Positions 20,279-32,300 of a DNA stretch of 64,000 nt are shown here, piece after piece (position 1 is the stretch's first letter; every line of letters begins with the position of its first letter). The stretch comes from Hepsetus odoe. Its lineage: Eukaryota > Chordata > Actinopteri > Characiformes > Hepsetidae. A program made the position numbers and the translations under genes. Location: NCBI GenBank assembly GCA_017165825.1, contig CM029370.1:21694186-21758185 (forward strand), written 5' to 3'. The notes under the pieces were generated by a model, which had not been told where the DNA came from, searched no databases, and was given only the letters and a program-made list of their open reading frames with translations.

Positions 20279-22530
20279 ATGCTGAAAACTCTTGGGAAAA
20301 TCGTGTTTTCAACAGGACTGGAAAATCCTAAGTTTACTCCTCAAGACAGTAAGGTTGGTTATCTGCATGCAGGTTGATGTGGTCACTTGGAACATCATAT
20401 TTGGTGCGATTAGTTGTAACCTATGTGTGTTTTTGTGTCTCTTCCAGAGCCAGGACTATGAAGTCCGCACCTACCAGGAGACCAAGTGGGTCAGCACCAC
20501 TGTGACTGGGATGGACCAGGAGCCCGCCCTCAGCACTGGGTTCAACAGACTCTTCAAATACATCCAGGGAAATAACGAAAAGAGTACGTTCTGCAGCATG
20601 ATTCACTAGGCATAAGTTAGATGTCCACAAGTGTGCGGACAGCCCCTATAAATAATGGATTCGGCTTCTTTAAGGTGCTCCTGTCGCTGACACAGGTGTT
20701 GAGTTGCTCACGCACTTTAACACCCATCAGCAACAAAGTTTAACCACTGACAGGCAAAGTGGATAAAATTTATTATCTTATTATTATCTTATTACAGTTG
20801 CACATCCAGGGGTGGGATAAATGAGGTAGCAAGACAGTCACTTCTTAAAGTTGATTTGATAGAAGCACAATAAATGAGCCACTTTGACCAGAGCGATATC
20901 GAAACAGCTAGACGAGCTGATCAAATCATCTCCGAAACCGAGCTGTTTCCATTTTTATGTGGGAACTACATCCCCCCTTAGGCAGATGGCTTTGATTCTT
21001 TGGATGATCATCATATAATTTTCTATTGAAAAGCATTGCTTTGGGTTATAAAGCAAAATGGTAAGCATTGCAAAGAGGGCTTTTCATTTAAATGAAATAG
21101 AAATTCAGTTAAGGAGAATAGCTGTAGATGGGCTAAACGTGTGGTGTCTGCTTCATTTTCCACATTTTCAAGATGAAAAAGACTAACCAACAATCTCCAT
21201 AGCAGATAATTTTTTTTCCCCCTATATGCAAGCTGTCATTGGAATTGAATGCACAATTTAAAGAATCATGAGGATGAAATGCTTATAGAGCCACATATTT
21301 CAGAGCTTGTTGATTCAACACCAACATTTTGTTGCAATTTAATAAATCAAGCAAAGAGGGTGTACAATAAGTAACCTGCTACTGAGGGCCACTTTGTGCC
21401 AGAATTCCTAACAAAAAAGTGTTTTATTGTTTTTGTTCATCACAAGGTGGCAGTGTAGTATTTTGAAATCAGCTTTGTGCAGTTCTGGTACTCATTTCAG
21501 TCAGTCAGTCATTGTCCACTTGTCCCAAGCGGGTCGCAGGGGAGTGCTGGAGTCCATCCCAGCTCACACAGGGCAAAGGACGGAGGACACACCCTGGACA
21601 GGTCGCCAGCCCATTGCAAGGAGGAGCATGACGGGGACGGCACCTTGCTCAAGGGCACCTCAGGGCAACCTATTGGGAAGGGGTTCGATCCTCTGATCAT
21701 GCGGCCAACGCCCTAACCACTAGGCCACTGCTGCCCCTTTGGTACTCATTTCATTGATAGTGAAATGTGTGCAACTAAACTAAAGTAAAATAGTCATAAA
21801 TGCATTACAAGTGATTTGTTTTCGTTTATCATCTTCAACCTTTTGCCAACTCAATCATAAGTTACAAAATTGTGGGATAGTCATAAGTATCCCTTCAGGT
21901 CCATGAGAAAGAATCCAAAAATGTTAAAATGTTGGACAATCTGCCTGTATTTTTCTATATATATAATTTTGAACCACTTGCATGTTTTTACTTATCAGAG
22001 GTTAAAGTGGAGATGACGGCACCAGTGACTTGCCTGATTAATCCTGGTGAGGGTCCAGCCTGTGAAAGCTCCTTCACTGTCTCCTTCTACGTTCCTGAAG
22101 AGCACCAGGCCGACCCACCCAAGCCCAGTGCCGTGGAAGTTTTCATTGAGAACAGAAATGAGTTCACTGTGTTTGTGAGGTAGGCTTAAGTAGTAGTAAA
22201 AGTACATTCACCATTCAGCTACTGAGACTGAAATATTCATATAAAGGCAACACTCACAAAAAGTCATGTTCTTATCATATAAATGAGAGCACACTAGTTT
22301 TAATATATTTGCATTTTTTTTTTTTCGTTTTTGTTGACAGGACCTTTGGAGGTTTTGCAAACACGCAGAATACCCAGGAGGAGCTGCTAAAACTGATTGC
22401 GAGTCTAAAGAAGGATGGTATGGCTTTTAAAGAGATGCCATACTACCGTGTGGGTTACGATAGTCCCTTTAAGCTGGTCAATCGCAGGAATGAAGTTTGG
22501 CTGATCAAACAGGAGGATGGGAAGGAGTAA
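20279..22530 (+). CDS. hebp2: heme-binding protein 2 (SOUL family)
   Basis: Four coding exons: 20279-20353 (the exon itself starts at 20263 in 5'UTR), 20448-20583, 21999-22179 and 22341-22530 (TAA 22528-22530). Junction phases are 0, 1 and 2; the sum is 582 nt, 193 residues. The single SOUL domain fills nearly the whole protein: YEVRTYQETKWVSTTVTGMD after residue 26, EMTAPVTCLI at 75-84, FTVSFYVPEEHQ from 96, then FGGFAN and the C-terminal YDSPFKLVNRRNEVWLI. SOUL/HEBP proteins bind heme or other hydrophobic ligands in an alpha/beta barrel; mammalian HEBP2 is cytosolic and linked to mitochondrial permeability. No signal peptide is seen. In human, HEBP2 neighbours NHSL1, as here, which favours HEBP2 over HEBP1. 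A close SOUL paralogue cannot be fully excluded. Confidence 0.93.
21486..21753 (-). mobile_element. tRNA-derived SINE (long-tail family) with perfect 14-bp TSD, reversed, hebp2 intron
   Basis: The body is 21500-21739, bounded by TGGTACTCATTTCA at 21486-21499 and 21740-21753. It is the reverse orientation of the 12524 copy: a GTCAGTCAGTCATT tail repeat on the left, CTTGTCCCAAGCGGG, CCCTGGACAGGTCGCCAG, CCTTGCTCAAGGGCACCTC, then B-box complement GGGTTCGATCC and A-box complement CCTAACCACTAGGCCA. Confidence 0.93.
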
Positions 22531-22700
22531 ATGTATGGAAGTGTTTACACGGTCATAAAAAAAGGTCAAAATCTTAATTTATGATTTACATTTACAAGTG
22601 CACAGGCAAACAAAAATAGTTTCTTTGCCAAGAGTTGTTGATGCTAATTAAATCCAGTGGCTACAATTACAACTAGAATAAAGGAGATGCAAGCTTTTGG
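22531..22700 (+). other. hebp2 3' untranslated region
   Basis: Short AT-rich sequence with AATAAA at 22677-22682, the first canonical signal after the stop. Confidence 0.6.
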
Positions 22701-25700
22701 TTCTGATGGTACATCTGACAGAAGTTAAGGGCAGCACACATTTTATTGTTAACATACGTGCAAGTTAACGTTTATATATAGACAGTGACAAATAATATGA
22801 ATATAACAGAGAATCTTTAATCTCAGACTAATTAGACTACACTGTGACTAAACTTGCAGTTCACACAAATGGGCTTTCTTTGAATGTGTTTTTTTTTTTT
22901 ATGCTGGGGGGACAGGCCTTGAAGGTGCGTTTACTGTCCTCATCAATGTTTAAAGTTGCCTAACATGGTCAGTGCTGATGTGCAGTTACTGTGTACCTGT
23001 TTATTGCACAAGGGAAAATTTATATATGACCAGTTTAACATGAACACTAGCACATACTAAACTGGAGCGTGAGGCCTTCAACTTTTCTTAAAGGGACACA
23101 ATCTTTTCCATTTTAATACCTTAATTAGAATTTCTAAATGGATGTATTGTATAAATATCTAAACTTGCTCATTTCTGTCATTACTCATCTTCTGTAAAAT
23201 GCATAGCAGTTTACATCTACATGCTTGTCAGGCTGTTTTGAAGATATTTAATAAAGTCCTTCAGATTGTGGAGGAGATAAACTCAGCTGCAACTCTACTC
23301 TACTGTACTCTTAAGATCCATGTGCTAAAAAACACAAACATCATCCAGTTTATTTTTAATGTAACTTGTCTGAGTATCCTGTTTGGCACAAAAGGTGACA
23401 ATGACTGCAGAGATAAAAACTACTTTAATCTGGTTCAGTTGTGGAAGATTATAAAGACTTAGTCCAGATGTCTCCTGCTCTGGACTTCAGATTGGAGTGG
23501 GATTTTAGGATACTAGGTTATCAACCAGTAAGTTCAATTCATTAACTAGCTATGAGTACAAAACCCAAGACCAGAAACTGGATTTAAGGTACAAATTAAG
23601 ACCTGCTAGTCACTCTTGGACACTTTTGCTGTTTTGCTACCAGCTATAATAAGGTACCAGTTAAAGATGAATAAACGTTAAGGCTAGTATAATCCATTAC
23701 ATTTCTGAATATTTATTCATCCAAAGGCTTGATGGCATCTTGAACAGTAATTAGTGGCCAGTGTGAGGACTGGTGTGGACAAGAAGGAGCAGCTAAATGA
23801 GGACTTCCTGGAGGCCTTTAAGAATGACAGCTTAATGGATGCTACAGTGATGCTGCTGCTGATGTGGTCAGGCAACCGGCTGACAGGTGGCCGTGAATCA
23901 AAGAGAGACGGGACAGATGGGACATTTTTAAATAACACCGTGCTTTATTACAGTAATGTACACGAGGGTTAGCAGCCGTCTTCCTTTTCACATCCAGATC
24001 ATTAATCTCACTCTTTTTTTTTTTTTATCACCAATTTAGGTTTGTCATTGGGAGTGAGACTTTCTAAGCACATTAGGGGCAAAACAAAAAAAAAGTCTCA
24101 ACCAGACTGACTGATCATGTTTCCCAAAGTGTAATGCAGCTTCCCCTCTAATCAAAAATAAACTGAGCCATAGAGCTCTCTCTAAAATCCCTCCTATATA
24201 ATCCCAACTATATGAAAACACATTCTGGCTATTCTAAAATAAATACTCTACAAAAGGAAGCCACTCCCCTGCATCAAGGGTTTCTAAATGTACAAATATT
24301 TTGAAAATAAGTTCAGACGTTACTTCTTAATAATTTGTGTATTTATGTACATAGAAAACAATACAAAACTGCACAAGAAGGTACATAAAAGAGAAGTTAG
24401 TAAGTAAGCCTCAGTGTTGAGTAAAAGCTAGTCTTTAACAAACTCTTAAAGAAGAATCTTTAGCACTTCCAGCCCAATAAACATCACCAATCCAGAGTCC
24501 CTACAGCAGTCCCTACATTTACTGTTTAGCTCTTTGGTTACCCAAACCATTAAAACAAGTATGTTATTTGTTTCAAGTAAGTTTTCTTTTTCGTAAAAAA
24601 TAAATCACTTCATTGTCAAATGAGTTACAACCAACACAGACATAAAATGATTTTAAATGACCGAACACAAACAGACACGTACACAGTGCAAACCTACACA
24701 CTAAAACTCATAAAACAAAACATAATTCTGAATATTCTGGATATTCTGAAGCTTTTCATTGAGCCAGCTTAGTTGTGCCACTTCAACAGTCCTTCTGTCT
24801 GTGTTCCCTTCCTCCTCTCCTGTCTGAAATCTCATCCCCACTTTCACAGGACCACGGAGTTTGCCAGTATTATATATTAACAGTGAAAAGAAAGAGAAGC
24901 AACTGTACTAAAGGTGAAATCCGGAGTACCAAAACAGAAGCAGAAGGCAATCTGGGCTCGAGAGTCCCTCTAGGCATTCCACAAATCCAACCCCACCCAT
25001 CCACTAGTACATCACTGCAGCCAAAATGTGTCACTTAGCATTTCTCTTCTTCTTTAGTTTGCACTTGCTGTTCGTAATCAATCCTTTTCCAACCGCCTTT
25101 CCAGTCTGAGTTACTCCTATCTGTTCCTGACTGGAGGATAACAAGCAAACCAAACCGAACAAAACAAGCAACATTTTTTAGTAGAGATGTTTGTACTACA
25201 GCAAATGAAAACAAACCTTTGCATGAACAATAACAACAAAAAAAGTTCAAATGGGGTGACTTTTTTCAGTTTCTGAAGAGAAGTATCAGAAACAGCTGCA
25301 TCATAAACAGGTATTTATACACTTCAGACTAAGCATGGATCAGTCTGAAGGAGGCACTGTGTGGCCTGCTCTTTACTTTCCCCATGTGAACAGATTCGTA
25401 CAGCACTGTCTGCAGCCGAGAGTAGGGGGGCTCACAGATAACTGGGTCTGCAGCGCCCCCTCCTTCTGCCATGGGTCAGTTTCTGCTACTTGGAGCAGGT
25501 TAATTTATTCCCCTTTTTTGGGAATCTTTTAAAACTAAACTCAGCTACTCCCAGTTCTGATCCTGGAGTACCCCCACACATTTTTGTGGCTTTCAACCTG
25601 CAACAAAACTACATTAACTCAGGAATGGCTTGGTAGTTAGCTGTTTAGTTGGAGCAGGTATGTCAGGACATGGAAAACACCAAAACAGGAGTACTCCATG

Positions 25701-25723
25701 GTCAAAGTTTGGGAATAACCAGA
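22700..25723. other. hebp2-nhsl1 tail-to-tail interval, including nhsl1 3'UTR
   Basis: No gene is recognised on either strand. The nhsl1 3'UTR reads leftward from 25723; minus-strand AATAAA (TTTATT on +) occurs at 25504-25509 and at about 23943, so the 3'UTR is either about 0.2 kb or about 1.8 kb. A patch at 23717-23975 has an open frame of about 70 codons that resembles nothing I know. The interval is otherwise AT-rich and low in repeats. Confidence 0.5.
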
Positions 25724-26399
25724 TTAACTGCTCTCCTCTTCACATAAAGTGCCATTGGAGTCCTGAGGGACTGCTTTCGGGGCAGTTGTTAAAGGAGAAG
25801 CAGGGCATGGTTCTTCCCAGCCCTCTCCGCTCTCGGCAAGTTCACCTTCCCTTTCACAGATGACAGTCATAGGACTGCTGAGGATGCGACTGCGGGCATT
25901 ATACTTGCTGCTGGCAGCAGAGGGGGGTGTACGTGATCGTCCATATTTGGGCCCCACTAGAGAAGAAGGGGATGTTGATGGAGATGAACCCAAAGAATAC
26001 CGTGGTATAACCCCCTCACTACGCGCCCAGTCCTCTGGTGCCCTCTTGCTGCGGCTGGGGGAAGGACAGGGGCTGTCCGGGCTGATGGGCAGTGCAGGGT
26101 CTAGCGAGGAGTCAAGTGAACGGGCCCTCTGGAAACGTGGGTCTGTGCTGCGCAGCATCTCTGCAGCCGACATCCGGAAGCTGCTTTCAGAACGGCTGCC
26201 CTTCTTCAGCAGTAGTGCTTTGAAGGTATCACTGCTGGTGGCTGATTTGCGAAGGTTGCGCTGGATAGAACCTGTCTGCCGGGGCATGGAGGAGCCCAGT
26301 GCAGGACATGTTCCGGTGGGGGTGGCTGGAGGTGATGCGGGGTGACCTCGAGATTGTTCGTCCTCTGACTCCCGTCGTCCTAGGACCTTCCGCTTGGAC
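25724..26399 (-). CDS. nhsl1: nhsl1 terminal coding exon
   Basis: Enters in phase 2 (AG|G = Arg) and encodes the last 225 residues. It holds the conserved SKRKVLGRRESED, GSIQRNLRKSATSSD and FKALLLKKGSRSESS blocks, MSAAEMLRSTDPRFQR, and the C-terminal YGRSRTPPSAASSKY...SSPMTVI found at the end of NHS proteins. It ends GTLCEEESS. Ser/Pro-rich and probably disordered. Confidence 0.95.
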
Positions 26400-29300
26400 C
26401 TATAGGGAGAAAAAACAGTAGAGAATGTTAGGAATGCATGAGAATAGAACACATTAAATGAATCTAGGGATGTCCCAATCCAGTCTAAAAGATACCTATT
26501 GGAGCTGATCCAGGCATATTTCTTTACATGTCCTAACAATCTTCTTGAGCAAAATATTTTGTTAAGAATAACTTATCCCACGGTTTAATTTACACCACAA
26601 TTAGACACTGTTTACAACTTGCAGCAGTGTGCCATGTTTTGAAGTAGTTTAAGTGTCAGGCATGTGGGAGTGTTTTACAGAAGACTAAATGAAACATCTG
26701 TAATGTTTGTATTTTAATACTTAAAAGCCAGCTTCTGTCGAAATGCAGTTCAGGTAGCTGTGAGCCAATATGAGAATGTGCAGCTATTGGTTGCTTATCT
26801 GTTACAGTTGTGTTTAAAGACAGAAAGTATAAACTGACACAAATGTGATTTTTAAAAACTAGTCTAAAAGAACTGAATATTTTAAATACATAAACATAAT
26901 GTGACCATATTTTGACAAAGAAATTTCAGTCCAATATATCTTAATTGGATTGATTCTGCTATTTTCAAATGTACTTGCAGTGTGCAATATGGAGGTGTTT
27001 CATCTAGAAATATACAAAATGTTGCACCCTAAATTAGCAGATACTCAATATTACAGGACTCAGATTGGGAACAAAAGAACTTTATCGGGACATCCCCAGC
27101 TGATATGTGCAATACTCAGAGGAGTAGCAGGGCAAAAAGCCACAAAAAGCTTTAAAAAGGAACTATAATGCTTTAAATGTATGCTGCATGTAAAAGGCAG
27201 TTTTTTGATCTCTTTAAGGTATTAGCTTAGGCATGCATTAGTTCTTTATGAAGCACAGAGGGTGAGTTCTTTACTGACCAAACTGTAAATTTAATCCTTA
27301 TTCAAGCTCTCTTCCCCTCAAGCAGAACAGAGTGAAATAGGGTTCGTTTTGTGATTAATTTTCACCAAATGAACCTCCATCGACTTCTATCCCATTTTCT
27401 CATTAAATCAGCAGAGCCTCTAGCAGCTTCCAAGTTTTCAAACAAAGAGTATTGGAAAAGCAGGAATAACTTGTGCAGGATATTGATGGAAGGTGGAGCA
27501 TAGACTATACTCAAGTCTTTTACTCAAATGCAGTCTCTTAAAAGCAAACGCAAAAAGTGCACATGTTGCAGTTTTGAGAGGGCCTACTAATGCAAGCAGG
27601 GGAACAGAGGAATTAATCAACAAGCAACCAAGGGCAAGTGCCCAAAACGCTTCTTAGACATTTTCTCTCCTGACCAGCGTTCTGGGCGTCTGTGCCCATG
27701 AGCCAATGGCTTCTGGGGGAAATCACATTCATTAGTGTTGCACCATCGCTGCAGATTATTGAAGTGGGGATTAGTAGAGGGAATAAAAGCAGAAATTTAT
27801 CCCAGGGCTAAGGGATTATGGGGCTAATCCCATCATAGCATCACCACGAGAATGGGAAACACCAATGGCCAATTACTTGCCAGAGCGCACCTCACGTGCC
27901 GGTGGGCGTTCATGCTCAGCCAGTCCAGGTTAAACAACGGAGCAGTGAGAAGAAATGAAGATGGCCAGAGGAAAATGGAGGAAAGAGAGTGAAAGGCATA
28001 AAAGATCTTAGTTCAAAATAACCCAGATTTGTGGTTGTATGTTATGAGACGTAGTTTTTTTATACCACAGGAGACCATCAGGAAAAAAGAAGGGAGCAAT
28101 GAGAAGCCCAGGTGATTAAGTGCTCATTGCTTTACCTTGCCTTTAAACCACATCTCAAAGGGATTGGTAATCTAACTAACACTATGTCTCATTTACCCCA
28201 GATGTAACTGATCGGCCTAGACATGTTTGGAGTCCAATTTTTTCTTCTTACTTTCAGAGTAGAGACTACAAGGCCAACAAACACTAGTAGATTAGTAGAA
28301 GTCACCCAATATTTTCCATGAATGCATTCCTAAAACGTTCCTCAACCTGCTTAAATCCAGAATTTTCAGTAAATTTTCATGTTTTCAATAAATTAGTTTA
28401 GATTTAAACTTAGTTTATAAAACAGTATGACATACTGTAAGCTATAAAACTGAGTTGAACGACATTTTGGGTATGTATTGCCATGTTGAACTAAGGAAAT
28501 AAATTTTGGATACCAAATGTGCCTCGGCTGACTGACTACATCTGTGTTAAGGGGAAAGTATTTTTGCCACACTATTCTATAACATTTGGCCAGAAATCTG
28601 ATATCACGTCACACAATCAACAGTACAGAAACTGTAGCTGCCTTCTGATGGCTTCTTATAATGGTGTATGATGTGATGAAATGATGCAGCTGAGAATGGA
28701 CAGAAACTGCTTAGATACAATTTTCTCTCAATATAATACTTTGTTCAAGAGTAATAGGAAATAAGCAACAACCAGGCTGGGTGCAGACACTGCTAAGCCT
28801 ACACATGTATTCTGCACTTCATGCTGCTTTCCATTTCAAGGTTAACATTTGCTGTAATATTGCATCAATGTTTAGTGAACATACTTATGTAGGCACCCAC
28901 ATACTGTAGCAGAAAAAATAAAATCCTCTCAAATTAAATAGTGATGTGCTGGAGGGAAAAAGCCTTTACTATTACATGTGATCAGGGCATCCTAAAGTAG
29001 GGCAAGTGTCCCCAGTCCTTTAGTGCTTGAGTGTTTCCACAGATATCAAATCCATTCAGGTGTACGACAAATATGAATTTGTTGTCATGTGAGCACATCT
29101 ACATGCACATTAAACACACACACAGAATCAAGCAGCTGGGTTATTTAGAAAAATGAACACATATAGTTCATGCTATCAGGGGCAGGTGTGTGCTGCACCT
29201 GAATAATGAATGACTAAATGAGTGAGTGTGCTTTTCCTACATAACTCAGTCTGACTGTGCATGAACATCCACTACAACAACCCAGCAGCTCAGGGTACCT

Positions 29301-32300
29301 CTCCATCTCATAGGCAAAAGACAGCAGTTTTTTTTTTTTTTTTGCTTCATCTACTCCATCCAGCTCAGATGGATATATGTGAGATTGGAAAGGCAGCAGA
29401 TTTAACCCTTAAAAGGCAAGCAATGACAAAATGTATGGAATAATTTATATACACTTGAATTATCACTCAGTTTGAAGCAAACTGGAAAAACACTAGAAAA
29501 GCAGACTTTAACCTGTTTATATATAAAAAAAAATTCAACTCAAACCTTGTAATCACTTTGGAAACGTGTATTAGATAAACACTAACGAAATCATGACTTC
29601 TGAAATATGGTCAAAATAGTAAGGAGAGAGATGATTAAGAGGCGATGGAGGTTGAGTAGTAACAGGTGGAAGGGTACCTGTGAATGGCTGCGAAGAGGTC
29701 CTCGGTGGTTCGGGGTCGTGTGGGTGTCACCATGTCCTCCAAGACTTCACCGTTGATGCTGGCAGATGGGGAAGAATCTACCGCATCGGACTCAAATACC
29801 TCACCTGAGAGACACATGGATGCCACTGTTAGATTCACATAGTCCCACTTCATAGAACTTCCATAGTCCAAATTTCAAGAGTGTGATAACATCTCTGAAG
29901 TACAGTTCCTTATAAAGAATAAAAACAAACACGCACTGGCACATGTTACGTCACAACAACAAGCAAACATGTTATACGCTGCATACATTACACCCGAAAC
30001 TACTCGGAGGGAAAAGCATGCTGTATCTATATGTGTGAGATAAACAAACACCTTGCTTGCTGATATGACATAACACCATAATCAGTGTGGAAAAGGTGAA
30101 ACATAAAAATAGTTGAACTGAGATGACCCAAATGATAGAATACATAAGTGCAAAACATTAGAAATAAATACTGGTAAATGTCAGAACAAGACAGTTTCAT
30201 CACTGTAAGTTAAATCTGCTACATCCCCTTAGTGAGAAACGCATTCTACCACAGCCATCCCACATAGTCCTTGACACAGGCAAGGACAAACGTAATTCTC
30301 TTGACTCCTGAAATTAAGTATGTACGGAAACTCTGTTTCCTCTTACATTATCACAGATGAATCCACATCTCCTTCATTGGAGTTAAAGTGCTGTGCTGTG
30401 CTTCTGCGCTCCCTCTCTCATCAGCTGCACTTGCCCGATGTGATGCAGGCAAGCTCACGTTACACACACTTACTCCCCCCTCCCTCCATCCCTCTCCATG
30501 TCCTCCCTCCTCTACCCAGGGCCAGCCCCACACCCCTCCCTTTCACTCTAAAGCAGCCATCCCGTGAGTAGTCTGCCCCCATCCTAGCCTTACGATGATG
30601 AGAGAAAGGGGGAGAGGGAGAGAGAGAGAGAGAGAGGTAGCTTGAAAGGCAAGAGAGAGAGGATAAGAGTACAGTGATGTGACAGGATGGGAAAGCACAC
30701 TGACAGAGTGTAAAATGTGATAAAAAACAAGTAAAGGACCAGTTGGAATGGAAAAGACAGGACTGAACGTAAATGCTGTCATGAGAGAATTAAAGTGAGA
30801 ATGGAGAAAAAGGGATAAAGAGAACAATCAACTGTAAGATGGAAGAGAAACATGGGATGGTAAAGAAGGACAACAGAATCAAGACGAAGACAGATGGCAG
30901 GAGGGGAGGGTGGCTGCATGTTTAGAGTGAGTTGGAGAAAAAGAAAAGCAGGACAGGAGGCAAAAAAGAATTAATCAAAATGGATGCTGCAGTGGTATTC
31001 CATTCTAAGCCCTCATTCAACCTCAGTTCACCAGGAGGGGAAGGGGAAAACCCACTGCTAACAACTGAAATGAGTATGACAATCTCTGGAAAGTTATAAG
31101 ATGAGCAGTCCTTAAAGCCTTTTTAACCAGTAGCTGATAGTTGACCTCTGGGAAATGATGAAGCACAGCTTGAGTGCTCTCAACTAAAGTTTCTCTCAGG
31201 CACATTTTTTCCCATTTTCTTTATCAAAAGTTAGAGAACACATTTGTCATACTCTACTTTTTCCGGCGTTTAAAAAAAGACCTTAGTTATGAAACATTTA
31301 TGATTTTCTGTCACCTACTTTAACAAATGACTCTCAACTCCCAAAAGCAAAATTAGGAAGATCTGACTCACCATTTTCATCATCCTTGAAGCTGACAGAT
31401 TCTGTGGTGCTATTCACTTCATCTTCATCCTCTCCTCCCTCGTCTTTTACTTCCCCATCTGAAATTTCCTTTGCCACATCAACAGTGGCTTCCTCAATGA
31501 CAGTAGGCTGGGAGGTTTCCTCAGTCTGATTATTAGTTGGCGGTGTGCTACTTTCAAATTCACTCATCTCAGAAGGAGATATGGAATTCTCTGTGTAGCT
31601 TTCATCATTCCCTCTCTCCTGCTCCTCCCCAGATAATTCCTGATTTATTTTGCTGTCACAATAAGTCATCACTTCTTGAAGATTTGTGAAATCAGAAGCA
31701 TCTTCTGCAATGGCTAGTGTCTGTTTTTCCTCGAGTGCTGATGGAGAAACAATAGGTGAAAATTTGGGCTTTTTGGAGACTGCAGGTGGTTTTTTCTTAG
31801 GTGTTGTATTTTGTGGGGACAGGGCTCGGTCTGGTCCATCTACATCATCATTAGATGAAACTTGCGTAGGGTCTATTAAGTCACTGAGGGATGCAGTATG
31901 TTCAGAATAATTTTCTTCAACTGGTTTTGCTTCATAAAGTGGTTTCTCAGGGTTTTTGGTCATAGGAAATTTCTTCTCTGGAGATGAGGGACTTGACACT
32001 CCATTCATATCAGGAGCATTGCAAGGACATAGAGACAAAACAGTTGGATGCGCTTGTTTTTTAAACTTCCCTGATCTCCAAGTGGTCATCTGGTTTCTCT
32101 CAGTTTCCTGTAATTTGGAACTATCTGCCATACCATTTTCTGGCCGTTTGACTGAACGAAGCTGCACATTCTGAAGAGCAAATGTGGTAATCAGTGGCAT
32201 GGTAGACCTGCCAGACTCCTCTGAGTGAGTGGCAGTTGACTTCACTGGCTTGAGGCCATCTTTTATTCCTTTTAAGCTTGCAGATGAGGGTATAACAGCT

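Noticed and set aside
23754..23972. Small protein-coding gene between hebp2 and nhsl1
   Set aside because: A frame of about 70 codons, but no recognisable domain, splice context or promoter. It may be a decayed repeat.
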